In this document: in pieces, positions 35,170 to 43,309 of the stretch
Layout of the letters: each line of letters starts with the position of its first letter
Position numbering within the stretch: the first letter of the stretch is position 1
DNA from: Bog-473 sp963777485
Lineage (GTDB): Bacteria > Actinomycetota > Acidimicrobiia > Acidimicrobiales > RAAP-2
DNA length: 64,000 nt
Direction of reading: 5' to 3'
Assembly (NCBI GenBank): GCA_963777485.1
Contig: CAVZQP010000002.1
Coordinates: forward strand, 1,418,695 to 1,482,694
Translations under genes and position numbers: made by a program
Notes under the pieces: model-generated
Seen by the model: only the letters and a program-made list of their open reading frames with translations
What the model was told of the DNA's origin: nothing
Database searches by the model: none

Positions 35170-35379
35170 ATGCCCATCTTGGCGTCCAACGCGGTATCGC
35201 CCGAGGCCAAAGAGTCAGTGAAGGCCCGGCCCGTGAGGGGATTTGCCGCCATCACAATGCCAGCGATCGTGGACCTTTCCACCGGTGAGGCGTACTACTA
35301 CGACGGGCGACTCGTCCTCGGGGCCGTTTATACAAAGTGGCTTCGTGAGCGGATGACCCAGGTCCTAAGACATAGCTAG
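35170..35379 (+). CDS. possible small hypothetical protein
   Basis: A 69-residue frame beginning ATG 35170, 40 bases after the IS end. It reads VRGFAAITMPAIVDLSTGEAYYYDGRLVLGAVYTKWLRERM, an orderly pattern not explained by any overlapping gene. The ribosome binding site is weak (GGGGG at a distance). It could be a fragment of a gene cut by the IS; the left flank shows no matching continuation. I do not recognise it. Confidence 0.35.
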   Translation: MPILASNAVSPEAKESVKARPVRGFAAITMPAIVDLSTGEAYYYDGRLVLGAVYTKWLRERMTQVLRHS

Positions 35380-35459
35380 CCGCAGGTGCTTTCTTCCGCC
35401 CGGGTGTGTCCTACCCGGCGGAGTGGGGCACCTGGTGCAGCCAGGCGTAGCCTTTCCCT

Positions 35460-35762
35460 GTGACGGAAATGACAGAGCGACTTGAAGCAGGTCAGATCAA
35501 GATCAATAGTGCGCGCGAAGCCGTACGAGGAGACGACGGAGCGTCGCCGGTGCTTGCCGCGGTGGTCAACGAATTCGCCAAGAAGGCAGAGAAGGCGGCC
35601 CAATCGCCTGACGTGCGCGTGGCCGTCATTGAACTGGAGCAAGCCGGTGATAGTGCCAAGGTGGCGGTGGAGGCGGACCAGGGTGTGTCATCCGCTACAC
35701 GGGACGCTGTCTTAGAAGCCCATCTTGCGATTTGTATCGCCAAGAGCAAACTCGAGCCCTAA
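35460..35762 (+). CDS. small hypothetical helical protein
   Basis: A 100-residue, mostly helical protein: MTERLEAGQIKINSAREAVRG, VLAAVVNEFAKKAEKAAQSP and RDAVLEAHLAICIAKSKLEP. It begins at GTG 35460 (an ATG lies three codons in) with no strong ribosome binding site. There is no membrane segment or known motif. Composition and helix periodicity suggest a genuine small protein. The next gene is convergent. Confidence 0.5.
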   Translation: MTEMTERLEAGQIKINSAREAVRGDDGASPVLAAVVNEFAKKAEKAAQSPDVRVAVIELEQAGDSAKVAVEADQGVSSATRDAVLEAHLAICIAKSKLEP

Positions 35763-35845
35763 CCCCGCGAGGGGGTTGGGGCCAAACAGAGCGAGTTGCA
35801 GGCCTTCTGGCGGCGGTATGGGGCAGGTGCGTCAGGTGGTCCCGG

Positions 35846-36577
35846 TCAGGGGGCTCGGCGGCGGCCGACGACCGCGACGAGTCCGGCAAGCAGTGTCTCG
35901 TTGCCGAAGGCCTGGCGGACGTCCGCGTCGACGCCGAACCGAGCAAGGAACTCTGGGAGTCGGCCGGTGTCGATGAGCACGTTGTCGTGCGTCTCGTCAT
36001 CACGACGCCAGAGTTCGCCGTCACGGACGAACATCGTCATCTCACGCCGGAAGATCCGATCACCGATGACCGAGCGACGCGTCGTGAGCACCCAGTCCTC
36101 TCCGAACCAGACCCCGGGCGGCTGCCCGCGCCGGGCAGATCCCCACTCCAGGTCGCAGATGTCGAACGCGAGTACCCCGGAGTCCTCGAGCGCACCCGCC
36201 ATGGCGGCCAGCGAACGATCGATTTCTTCCTCGCTGTCGAGGTAGCTCAACGCATGACCGACACTGACGATCGCATCGGCGGTCGGCAGCGGATCCTCGG
36301 GAAGCCGAAGGACCTCGACCGGCACCGTGGGAACGAAGTCACGGGCAAGCTCGACCATGGCCGGAGACGCATCGGTCGCGAGTACCCGATGGCCTGCCTC
36401 GACGAGGTACTTCGTGAACAACCCGGATCCACAACCGAGCTCCAGGACGAGCCCGGACCGCTCCAGGACGGGCTCGAGGATGGTCAGAATCCCGGGTGCC
36501 ACCGCATCCGCGTGGAACCCGAACCCTTCGTGATGGATGCGCGCCAGATCCGATCGGTAGTACGGCGAGGCAGGCAT
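35846..36577 (-). CDS. class I SAM-dependent methyltransferase
   Basis: A 243-residue methyltransferase. The SAM-binding motif I is LVLELGCGSGLFTKYL, motif II/acidic residue is VLATDASPAMVELA, and the later block IVSVGHALSYLDSEEEI fits the post-II motif. The C-terminal half is less conserved (REMTMFVRDGELWRRDD). ATG 36577 (MPASPYYRSDLARIHHEGF) matches the usual N-terminus of this group; a longer upstream frame is rejected. Substrate unknown. It is divergent from a second methyltransferase across 146 bases. Confidence 0.83.
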   Translation of the reverse strand: MPASPYYRSDLARIHHEGFGFHADAVAPGILTILEPVLERSGLVLELGCGSGLFTKYLVEAGHRVLATDASPAMVELARDFVPTVPVEVLRLPEDPLPTADAIVSVGHALSYLDSEEEIDRSLAAMAGALEDSGVLAFDICDLEWGSARRGQPPGVWFGEDWVLTTRRSVIGDRIFRREMTMFVRDGELWRRDDETHDNVLIDTGRLPEFLARFGVDADVRQAFGNETLLAGLVAVVGRRRAP

Positions 36578-36723
36578 ACGACGCAATCGTGTCACAGCGC
36601 TCCGGCGTTTCGGGACAGGTTGTCGTTCGCGCGATGACGGACTGGTTCCCACTCGGCGCTCCGCTGGTCGGCAATTCCTCAGATGCGTGGATGTGGGTGG
36701 GGTGATGGGCTAGCAAGATGTGA

Positions 36724-37506
36724 ATGCCCGACCTTCCGCGAGCCTGGCGCGTTGGCTTCGATGAGGTTGCCGAGCTCTACGACAGGGTGCGCCCCGGCTA
36801 CCCCGACGACCTCTTCGACGAGCTGGCCGCCGCACTGCCGCGGTCGCCAGCCGTGGTCGAGGTCGGTCCTGGTACAGGCCAAGCCACGAAAGGCCTCGTT
36901 GCCCGAGGCGCCAGAGTGACCGCGGTCGAGTTGGGTGCCCACCTGGCAGCCGTCCTCGCCCGCAACCTCCCGACCGTCGAGGTCGTCATCGGGCCCTTCG
37001 AGCACGTCGACCTCGCGCCGGGCTCGTTCGACGCGGTCGTGGCCGCATCGAGCTACCACTGGGTGCCGCCCGAGGCGCGGATGACCCGACCGGCGGCCCT
37101 GCTCCGACCCGGCGGGCACCTGGCGCTGATCGCGCTCAACCAAGTCGCTTCTCCCGCTGACCGCGGCTTCTTCGACGAGGTCCATCACGTGTTCAGCCGC
37201 CACGGACTGCCGGGAACGCACGACCCTGTCCCCACACACGAGGAGCTTGTTCCCTCGTTCGTCGAAGAGATCGTCGCCTCGCCAGAGTTCGCAGAGCCTT
37301 CGATCCATCGCTACCGCTGGGACCAGCGCTACACGGCTCGGGACTACACGGAGCTCAAGCGGACCGACTCGAACAGTCGGGCGATGGCCGACCCTGAAGC
37401 CCGCGAGGCAATGCTCGCCGAGGTCGAGGCGCTCATCGACTCGCGCTACGACGGGTGGATCGTCCGCCCCCTCACCGCCTCTCTCGTGTTCGCTCGCCGC
37501 CGCTGA
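36724..37506 (+). CDS. class I SAM-dependent methyltransferase
   Basis: A 260-residue methyltransferase of the ubiquinone/menaquinone-like group. The N-terminal FDEVAELYDRVRPGYPDDLFDEL is characteristic, followed by motif I VVEVGPGTGQATKGL, the acidic TAVELGAHLAAVL, and FDAVVAASSYHWVPPEARM, where the histidine/tryptophan pair is typical. The C-terminus has RYRWDQRYTARDYTELKRT, common in this actinobacterial subgroup. ATG 36724. Substrate unknown. It is divergent from the other methyltransferase and is followed by the odd region at 37545-37700. Confidence 0.83.
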   Translation: MPDLPRAWRVGFDEVAELYDRVRPGYPDDLFDELAAALPRSPAVVEVGPGTGQATKGLVARGARVTAVELGAHLAAVLARNLPTVEVVIGPFEHVDLAPGSFDAVVAASSYHWVPPEARMTRPAALLRPGGHLALIALNQVASPADRGFFDEVHHVFSRHGLPGTHDPVPTHEELVPSFVEEIVASPEFAEPSIHRYRWDQRYTARDYTELKRTDSNSRAMADPEAREAMLAEVEALIDSRYDGWIVRPLTASLVFARRR

Positions 37507-37544
37507 CGATCGGCGCCGACCTACGTCCACCACCTGGAGGACAG

Positions 37545-37599
37545 CTTTGGGAGAACGGGCCACGCGACGCCCGCCGTCGATTCAAACCCGACCCCGAAG
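37545..37599 (+). other. tRNA-like mini-fold lacking a D-arm, speculative
   Basis: CTTTGGG (37545-37551) pairs with CCCGAAG (37593-37599) over seven bases with one G-U. CGGGC (37556-37560) pairs with GCCCG (37569-37573) around an eight-base loop. GTCG (37576-37579) pairs with CGAC (37589-37592), enclosing TTCAAAC, the consensus T-loop. The whole is 55 bases and has no D-arm, so it is not a normal tRNA. It may be a decayed tRNA 3' half, an attachment-site remnant, or chance. Confidence 0.25.
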
Positions 37600-37606
37600 T
37601 GCCTGC
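37595..37606. repeat. 12-base direct repeat, copy 1
   Basis: CGAAGTGCCTGC, repeated identically at 37671-37682, 76 bases later. This copy overlaps the end of the tRNA-like fold; the second lies where the truncated AHSA1-type gene begins. Confidence 0.6.
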
Positions 37607-37610
37607 TTGA

Positions 37611-38126
37611 GACTTCCTGCAGACCCTGCGGGTAATCCGTAGCGTTCAGGAGTCCGGGCGAGGTCGCTCTCGAAGTGCCTGCCGCCGGACGGACCGGACG
37701 TTCACCAAGCAGTACTGGCGCCACCCCAGCGCCGGCGGCGTCGAGATACGGACCGACTGGAAGAAGGGCTCCACCTACGACGTCACCTATGAGGAATCCG
37801 GGCTCGTCGTCAGCCACCCCGAGCAAGTCATCCTCGAGTCGGACCCGTACCGCCGCCTCGCCTACACGTGGCACACCTTCACCCCCGAGTGGGCCGCTGC
37901 GCACGGCATCGACAAGGCCCTGGCGGCCGAATGGGGTGCCGAGCCCCGCTCGAAGGTCGCATTCGACATCGAAGACGGTGGCAACGGCGTGGTGAAGTTG
38001 ACAGTCGTGCACGACGGCTTCGAGCCCGGCAGCGCCGTGCTCCAGGGCATCAGCGGCGGGTGGCCGGCCGTCATCTCCGCCCTCAAGACTCTGGTTGAGA
38101 CCGGGGCCCCCATGCCCTCGTCCTGA
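37611..38126 (+). pseudogene. SRPBCC/AHSA1-type gene lacking its N-terminus
   Basis: From 37701 the frame reads TFTKQYWRHPSAGGVEI, then SEQVILESDPYRRLAYTWH-like and TVVHDGFEPGSAVLQGISGGWPAVIS, the last 141 residues of an AHSA1-like (Hsp90 ATPase activator homologue) small-molecule-binding domain. In the family, FTKQYW-like sequence comes about 28 residues from the start, but here the upstream frame has a TGA at 37608-37610 and no ATG, GTG or TTG before the domain. So the first strand and helix are missing and it is probably a pseudogene. A CTG start, or a lost segment between the direct repeats, are alternatives. Confidence 0.7.
37671..37682. repeat. 12-base direct repeat, copy 2
   Basis: Identical to 37595-37606 and located just before the first recognisable codon of the truncated AHSA1-type gene at 37701. 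Confidence 0.6.
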
Positions 38127-38293
38127 GCTGCGGGGTTACTCCCTCCTTCCGGACTCTGACCAAAATCCGAGCGAAGCGTCGTTTACGATTACGCAAGCCA
38201 CCGGCGTGAACAGCGATCGGCGGGCGTTTGTCATTTGCCGATGCCGGACCGACGCGGGGTTCCGCGTCGTCGGGGCAGAGGATGGAGAGCGGC

Positions 38294-39247
38294 ATGTCGG
38301 ACTCCGCGGGGGCGAGTCACACGCGACGTCGATTGTTTCGCGGTCCCTGGTTGAGTGTGGTGCTCGCAGTGATCGCCGTCGCACTCTTGCTCATCGCGAT
38401 CCTGGGTCCTTCGAAGCACAATCCCGACGCTGCACACCGAACAGCCACCGCACCGGCCGCGTCGATCGCGACCCCAGCCTCGACGTCGTCACCCTGCGGA
38501 GGGAACCCACTCGGCGTCACCGGTCACTGGAAGTGCTCGTTCGACGACGAGTTCGACGGCAGCTCGCTCAACACGGCCAACTGGCAGCCGCAGCTGACGG
38601 CGAACAGCGGCTACGTGACCGGAGGTCCGGACTGCTACGTCGACAACCCCCACACCATCAGCGTCTCGGGCGGGCACCTCGACCTGTCTGCTCTGCGGGT
38701 GACGCCCTTCCCGTGTGCTGCCGGTTATGACTCGAGTTACCAGGTTGGGATGGTGACCAGCAGCAAGCTGTTCAGCCAGACCTACGGGGTGTTCGAAGTG
38801 CGGGCCAAGGTTCCTGCGGCGACCGTCCCCGGGCTCCAGGAGACGCTGTGGCTGTATCCGCAGAACCTCACCTACGGACCGTGGCCGGCCTCGGGCGAGA
38901 TCGACTTCGCCGAGTTCTACAGCAACGCCGCCGGCCACGACGTGCCGTACGTCCACTACGCCAACTCGTCGAGCGACGCCAATGCCACGGCATACGGCTG
39001 CATCATCAACGAGCGAGCCTTCAATACCTATGCGGTGGACTGGACGCCGAAGTCGATCACGATCCTCGCCAACGGCCAGGTCTGCCTGGTCGACCGGCCG
39101 ATCGGCGGCCCCGCCCCGTTCGACGAGCCGTTCTTCATCTCGTTGACGCAGGCGCTCGGCATCGGCGGCAACGCCGTGACGGCGGCCACGCCGCTGCCGG
39201 CGACGACGCAGATCGACTGGGTGCGGGTGTGGGAGACGACGAGCTGA
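38294..39247 (+). CDS. secreted or membrane-anchored glycoside hydrolase family 16 protein
   Basis: A 317-residue GH16 enzyme, paralogue of the one at 23529. An N-terminal basic region and hydrophobic helix (residues 18-38) form a signal anchor; a short alanine/threonine/proline linker replaces the long Thr/Pro linker. The core has GEIDFAEF with E202, D204, E207 as catalytic residues, and YPQNLTYGPWPASGEIDF is almost identical to the first copy. ATG 38294, with GGAGAG upstream, was chosen over an ATG at 38282. Beta-glucan or related polysaccharide cleavage is expected. Its coding strand matches the first copy, making direct repeats. Confidence 0.87.
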   Translation: MSDSAGASHTRRRLFRGPWLSVVLAVIAVALLLIAILGPSKHNPDAAHRTATAPAASIATPASTSSPCGGNPLGVTGHWKCSFDDEFDGSSLNTANWQPQLTANSGYVTGGPDCYVDNPHTISVSGGHLDLSALRVTPFPCAAGYDSSYQVGMVTSSKLFSQTYGVFEVRAKVPAATVPGLQETLWLYPQNLTYGPWPASGEIDFAEFYSNAAGHDVPYVHYANSSSDANATAYGCIINERAFNTYAVDWTPKSITILANGQVCLVDRPIGGPAPFDEPFFISLTQALGIGGNAVTAATPLPATTQIDWVRVWETTS

Positions 39248-39354
39248 GCTGACGCACGCCCGCCAGAAGCTGGGGGACGGGCTCAATTGGGGTTGGCACC
39301 AGTGTGAAGATGGGGGATGTCCCCCCTTGCATTCACCAGGGCTTTCTGGTTAGG

Positions 39355-39365
39355 ATACTGAGTAT
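39355..39365. promoter_or_regulatory. palindrome upstream of padR, probable operator
   Basis: ATACT-G-AGTAT, 21 bases before the padR ATG; CCTAGG at 39370-39375 is a second short palindrome. PadR proteins usually repress their own operon by binding such sites. Confidence 0.5.
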
Positions 39366-39386
39366 GCTACCTAGGAAAGAGGGCGA

Positions 39387-39974
39387 ATGAGCATCCGGCA
39401 CGCCTTGCTGGCCCTGCTCAGCCAGGGGCCGAAGTACGGACTGCAGCTGCGCCAGGAATTTGAGGCGCGGACGGGTGAGGTGTGGCCGCTGAACGTCGGG
39501 CAGGTGTACACGACACTGCAACGCCTCGAGCGCGACGGGCTGGTCGAGTCCGACGACAACGCCGACGAGGGACCGCAGAAGGGCTTCCACATCACCGAGG
39601 AGGGCGCTGTCGAGCTGGCCGAGTGGCTGCGCACCCCGCCCGACTTCTCGTCGCCACCGAGGGACGAGCTCGTGATCAAGGTGCTCGTGGCGTTGGATCT
39701 GCCGGGCGTGGACGTCCACGACGTCGTGCAGGTGCATCGCCGGTATTTGGTCGAGTTGATGCAGCAGTGGACGCGACTCAAGGAGGACGAGTCCCGCCTC
39801 GATCTCAACTTCGCCCTGGTCGTCGACGCCGAGCTCTTCCGGCTCGACTCGCTGATCAGGTGGCTGGACACGGTCGATGGCCGTTTGAAGCGAGCAGCTG
39901 CGGGCGTGGACGCGCCGGCCCCGCAGTCGTTCCCCCTCCCCAAAGCCCGGCGCAAGGTGGGAAATACGCAATGA
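39387..39974 (+). CDS. PadR-family transcriptional regulator
   Basis: A 195-residue winged-helix regulator. The N-terminal MSIRHALLALLSQGPKYGLQLRQEFEARTG and VGQVYTTLQRLERDGLVES are the PadR DNA-binding domain, and the charged C-terminal helix bundle (LIRWLDTVDGRLKRAA) is the vir-like dimerisation part. ATG 39387 is the first start downstream of the palindrome. Its stop overlaps the ABC ATPase start (ATGA), so regulator and exporter are coupled. By analogy, it represses the transporter operon until an inducer, perhaps the exported compound, binds. Confidence 0.88.
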   Translation: MSIRHALLALLSQGPKYGLQLRQEFEARTGEVWPLNVGQVYTTLQRLERDGLVESDDNADEGPQKGFHITEEGAVELAEWLRTPPDFSSPPRDELVIKVLVALDLPGVDVHDVVQVHRRYLVELMQQWTRLKEDESRLDLNFALVVDAELFRLDSLIRWLDTVDGRLKRAAAGVDAPAPQSFPLPKARRKVGNTQ

Positions 39975-40693
39975 GCTATCTCGAACTACGCGGCATCACG
40001 AAGGTCTACGGAGAAGGAGCGACCGAGGTGCACGCGCTCTCGAACATCGAACTCTCCGTCGAGGCCGGGTCGCTGGTGGCCGTCATGGGCGCCAGCGGCT
40101 CGGGTAAGAGCACGCTGCTGACCATCGCCGGCAGCCTGGAGGACGCGACCAGTGGCGAGGTCTACATCGGCGGGCGCCCGCTGTCGTCGATGTCGCGCAA
40201 CGCCAAAGCGCAGCTGCGGCGTCGGTCGATCGGCTACGTCTTCCAGGACTACAACCTGCTGGCCGGGCTCAGCGCGGTGGAGAACGTCTCGCTGCCGCTG
40301 GAGCTCGACGGCATCTCGGCGCGCAAGGGGCAGAAGTCGGCGCTCGAGGCGTTGGAGGACTTCGGGTTGGGGGAGCGGGCGACGCATTATCCAGACGAGC
40401 TCTCGGGCGGCGAGCGTCAGCGCGTCGCCATCGCCCGCGCCGTCGTGGGCGGGCGTCAGCTGCTGCTGGCCGACGAGCCCTCCGGCGCGCTCGACTCGAC
40501 GAACGCCGAGGCCGTGATGCGCCTGATCCTCGCGGCTTGCCACCGCGGCCTGGCCGCCGTGGTCGTGACGCACGACGCGCAGCTGGCCTCCTGGGCCGAC
40601 CGCGTCATCTTCCTCCGCGACGGCCGCATCGTCGACCAGACGTTGCCGACCGAGAGCCCCGAGAAGTTCCTCGCCGAGCTCCCGAAGTCATGA
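39971..40693 (+). CDS. ABC transporter ATP-binding protein, MacB/LolD type
   Basis: A 240-residue ATPase with Walker A GASGSGKSTLL, Q-loop segment YVFQDYNLL, signature LSGGERQRVAIARAVV and Walker B LLLADEPSGALD, followed by the H-loop VVVTHDAQLAS. The SGALD variant after Walker B is typical of MacB/LolD/FtsE-type mechanotransmission exporters. Start ATG 39971 overlaps padR and the stop overlaps the permease start. It energises the FtsX-like permease encoded next. Substrate unknown; these systems export peptides, lipoproteins or antibiotics. Confidence 0.9.
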   Translation: MSYLELRGITKVYGEGATEVHALSNIELSVEAGSLVAVMGASGSGKSTLLTIAGSLEDATSGEVYIGGRPLSSMSRNAKAQLRRRSIGYVFQDYNLLAGLSAVENVSLPLELDGISARKGQKSALEALEDFGLGERATHYPDELSGGERQRVAIARAVVGGRQLLLADEPSGALDSTNAEAVMRLILAACHRGLAAVVVTHDAQLASWADRVIFLRDGRIVDQTLPTESPEKFLAELPKS

Positions 40694-43305
40694 GTGTCGG
40701 CGTCCTCGAGCGGCCGGCGACCTCGTCGGCAACCCCCGCGCCGAGCAGCGGCGGGGTCGCGGCCCGCCGCGCCATGGTGCGCTGGGCCTGGCGCCTCTTC
40801 CGGCGCGAATGGCGCCAGCAGCTACTGATCCTGCTCCTCATCATCATGGCGGTGGCGGCCGTCGTCGTCGGCTCCGCGGTCGCGGTCAACACGCCGCCGC
40901 CGGCCAACTCCGGCTTCGGTACGGCGCACGATCTCGCGACCTTCAACCTGTCGCCCGTGAGTCACAACACGTACAAGTCGGGCACGAACACCCTGGCGTA
41001 CGCGGAGTCCCAGATCGCCCGTCTGGAGCAGCACTTCGGCACGGTGCAGGTCATCGAGAACCAGAACCTGACGGTCCCCGGTTCGACCCAGACCTACGAT
41101 CTGCGCGCGCAGGACCCGCACGGTCCTTACGCCGGCCCGATGCTCCAGCTGCTGTCAGGTCATTACCCGACGGGATCGAACGAGATCGCCATCACCCCCG
41201 CGCTGGCCTCGGCGCTCAACCTGCACGTCGGCGACACGTGGTCGCAGGGCGGCAAGACCGTCGTTGGCATCGTGCAGAACCCCCAGAGCCTCCTCGACGA
41301 GTTCGCCCTCGTCCCGCCGGGTCAGGTCTCGAACCCGACAGACGTGCAGGTGCTCTTCGACACGACGCCTGCGAACGCCAAGAACGTGCCGTCGTACGTC
41401 ACGACAGCGGGCGCGGCCAGCAACAGCAACATCGTCAACCCGTCGACGATCATCCTGGCGCTTGCGACCGTCGGCATGCTCCTGATCGCCCTCGTGTCGA
41501 TCGGCGGCTTCACTGTGCTGGCCCAACGCCGCATGCGCTCCCTCGGGATGCTTGAGTCCATGGGGGCGACCGACCGCAACGTGCGGCTCGTCCTGGAGTC
41601 CAACGGGTTCATCGTCGGGCTCGTCGGGGCCGTCGTGGGGTTTGCAGTGGGCTTGGTGGCGTGGTTGCTCTACCGGCCGACGAACGAGCAGGACGCACAC
41701 CACCTGATCGGGATGTTCGCGCTGCCTTGGAACGTCATCGTGCCCGCCATGGTCCTCGCCGTGCTCGCGACCTTCTTCGCCGCCAGCTACCCAGCTCGAG
41801 CCATCACCCGCCTCCCCGTGGTCGGCGCGCTGGCGGGGCGGCCCGCGCCGCCGCGCCAGATCCACCGCTCGTTCGTGCCGGGCGTGGTGGCCCTCGCCAT
41901 CGGGTTCGTCTTCTTCTCCATCTCGGGCGGGTCGCATCACGGCGGCGGGGTCATCTGGCTGATCCCCGGGCTGATCGCGCTGGTCGTCGGAATCATCCTG
42001 GTGTCGCCCTTCTTCCTGGTCCTGCTGGCCAAGATCGGGGGAAAGGCACCCATCGCGGTGCGCCTCCCGCTACGCGACATGGCCCGCTACCGCGCGCGCT
42101 CGGGCTCCGCGCTGTCGGCCATCAGCCTCGGCATCATGATCGCGATGATCGTCGTCGCCGTCGCAACCGCCCGCTACTCCAACGTCTTCGACTACGTCGG
42201 TCCGAACATGGCGTCGAACGCGATCAACGTGTACACCCCGCCGACCGGACCCACTTGTGAGTCGACGTCACCGTCAGCAGCACCCGTGTGCCAGCAGGCG
42301 CCGCCGGCGCCGAGCCCCGCGGCGCAGGAAGCATCGGTACAGGCGATCGCCTCCGCCGTCGGCGCAAAGGACGTCGTCGCGCTCGTGCAGCCAGCCGTCA
42401 ACCTGCAGAACCCGAGTGGGGACGGTCGGCAGTTCAACGGCCCGATCTATGTGGCGACGCCGCAGCTTCTTCGGGCGTACGGCATCAACCCGTCGTCGAT
42501 CCCGTCCAACGTGGACATCCTGAGCTCTCGGTCGGGACTCGCTGGCTCGGGCGTGCAAATGACCTACAGCTCCGGCGCCGGGAAGGGCGGCGGCCAGCCT
42601 CAACCGGCCAACCTGGGCGGCCCTGGTCCGGGCGGACCAGGCGGTAGCGGCAATTCGTGTTCGCCAGGCTCGTGCCTGGCGCACCCGGTAGTGCAGGAGG
42701 AGGGCCAGCTGCCCAACGGCACTTCGGCGCCGAACACGGTAATTACCGAGAGCGCGCTGCACCGGCTCGGCCTCACGAGCCAGAACAGCCTCGGCGGCTG
42801 GGTGCTCCTGTCCAACGATGCGATCACTCAGCCCCAGCTGACGAGCGCCAACTCGCTGGCGGCGTCGGGCGACCTGACGATCGAGTCGAAGAACGACGCA
42901 CCCGCGGCCTCGGAGATCGTGAACTGGGCCACCATCTTCGGTATCGCACTCGCCCTGGGTGTGCTGGCCATGAGCGTGGGCCTGATCCGCAGCGAGACGG
43001 CGGGCGACCTGCGCACGCTCAGCGCCACCGGTGCAAGCTCGCGTACCCGTCGCGCCCTGACGGCGGTCACTGCCGGGGGGCTCGCCTTCCTCGGCGCTCT
43101 GCTCGGGTGCGTGGCAGCGTACGTGGGCCTCTTCGGCTGGTTCCGTGCGAATTCGCTCGAGGGCGGAGTGTCTGATCTGACCAACAACGTGCCGTGGAGC
43201 AACTTGTTCTTCATCTTGATCGCCATGCCCGCCGCGGCCGTCGTTATCGGATGGGTGCTCGCGGGACGCGAACCGCGGAGTATCGCAACCCGACCGATGG
43301 AATAG
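40690..43305 (+). CDS. ABC transporter permease, FtsX/MacB-like
   Basis: An 871-residue permease. TM1 is LLILLLIIMAVAAVVVG, followed by a long extracellular region (about residues 70-250), then three helices (IILALATVGMLLIALVS onward), a second extracellular region that contains a repetitive GGPGPGGPGGSG stretch and a cluster of cysteines, and a C-terminal set of helices. The duplicated FtsX arrangement and the segment AQRRMRSLGMLESMGATDRNV are typical. It works with the ATPase just upstream. The glycine-rich insert and unusual extracellular loops suggest a specialised substrate, but I cannot name it. Confidence 0.85.
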   Translation: MSVGVLERPATSSATPAPSSGGVAARRAMVRWAWRLFRREWRQQLLILLLIIMAVAAVVVGSAVAVNTPPPANSGFGTAHDLATFNLSPVSHNTYKSGTNTLAYAESQIARLEQHFGTVQVIENQNLTVPGSTQTYDLRAQDPHGPYAGPMLQLLSGHYPTGSNEIAITPALASALNLHVGDTWSQGGKTVVGIVQNPQSLLDEFALVPPGQVSNPTDVQVLFDTTPANAKNVPSYVTTAGAASNSNIVNPSTIILALATVGMLLIALVSIGGFTVLAQRRMRSLGMLESMGATDRNVRLVLESNGFIVGLVGAVVGFAVGLVAWLLYRPTNEQDAHHLIGMFALPWNVIVPAMVLAVLATFFAASYPARAITRLPVVGALAGRPAPPRQIHRSFVPGVVALAIGFVFFSISGGSHHGGGVIWLIPGLIALVVGIILVSPFFLVLLAKIGGKAPIAVRLPLRDMARYRARSGSALSAISLGIMIAMIVVAVATARYSNVFDYVGPNMASNAINVYTPPTGPTCESTSPSAAPVCQQAPPAPSPAAQEASVQAIASAVGAKDVVALVQPAVNLQNPSGDGRQFNGPIYVATPQLLRAYGINPSSIPSNVDILSSRSGLAGSGVQMTYSSGAGKGGGQPQPANLGGPGPGGPGGSGNSCSPGSCLAHPVVQEEGQLPNGTSAPNTVITESALHRLGLTSQNSLGGWVLLSNDAITQPQLTSANSLAASGDLTIESKNDAPAASEIVNWATIFGIALALGVLAMSVGLIRSETAGDLRTLSATGASSRTRRALTAVTAGGLAFLGALLGCVAAYVGLFGWFRANSLEGGVSDLTNNVPWSNLFFILIAMPAAAVVIGWVLAGREPRSIATRPME

Positions 43306-43309
43306 GAGC

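Noticed and set aside
37545..37599. A normal tRNA gene
   Set aside because: The fold lacks a D-arm and has an eight-base anticodon-like loop; kept only as a speculative element.
37675..37995. A 106-residue plus-strand frame over the AHSA1-type region
   Set aside because: The overlapping frame from 37701 has the recognisable domain; this one is a shadow rich in proline and serine.
39312..39326. GGGGG-ATGT-CCCCC hairpin as a terminator of the second GH16 gene
   Set aside because: No T-run follows and the stem is only five bases; too weak to list.
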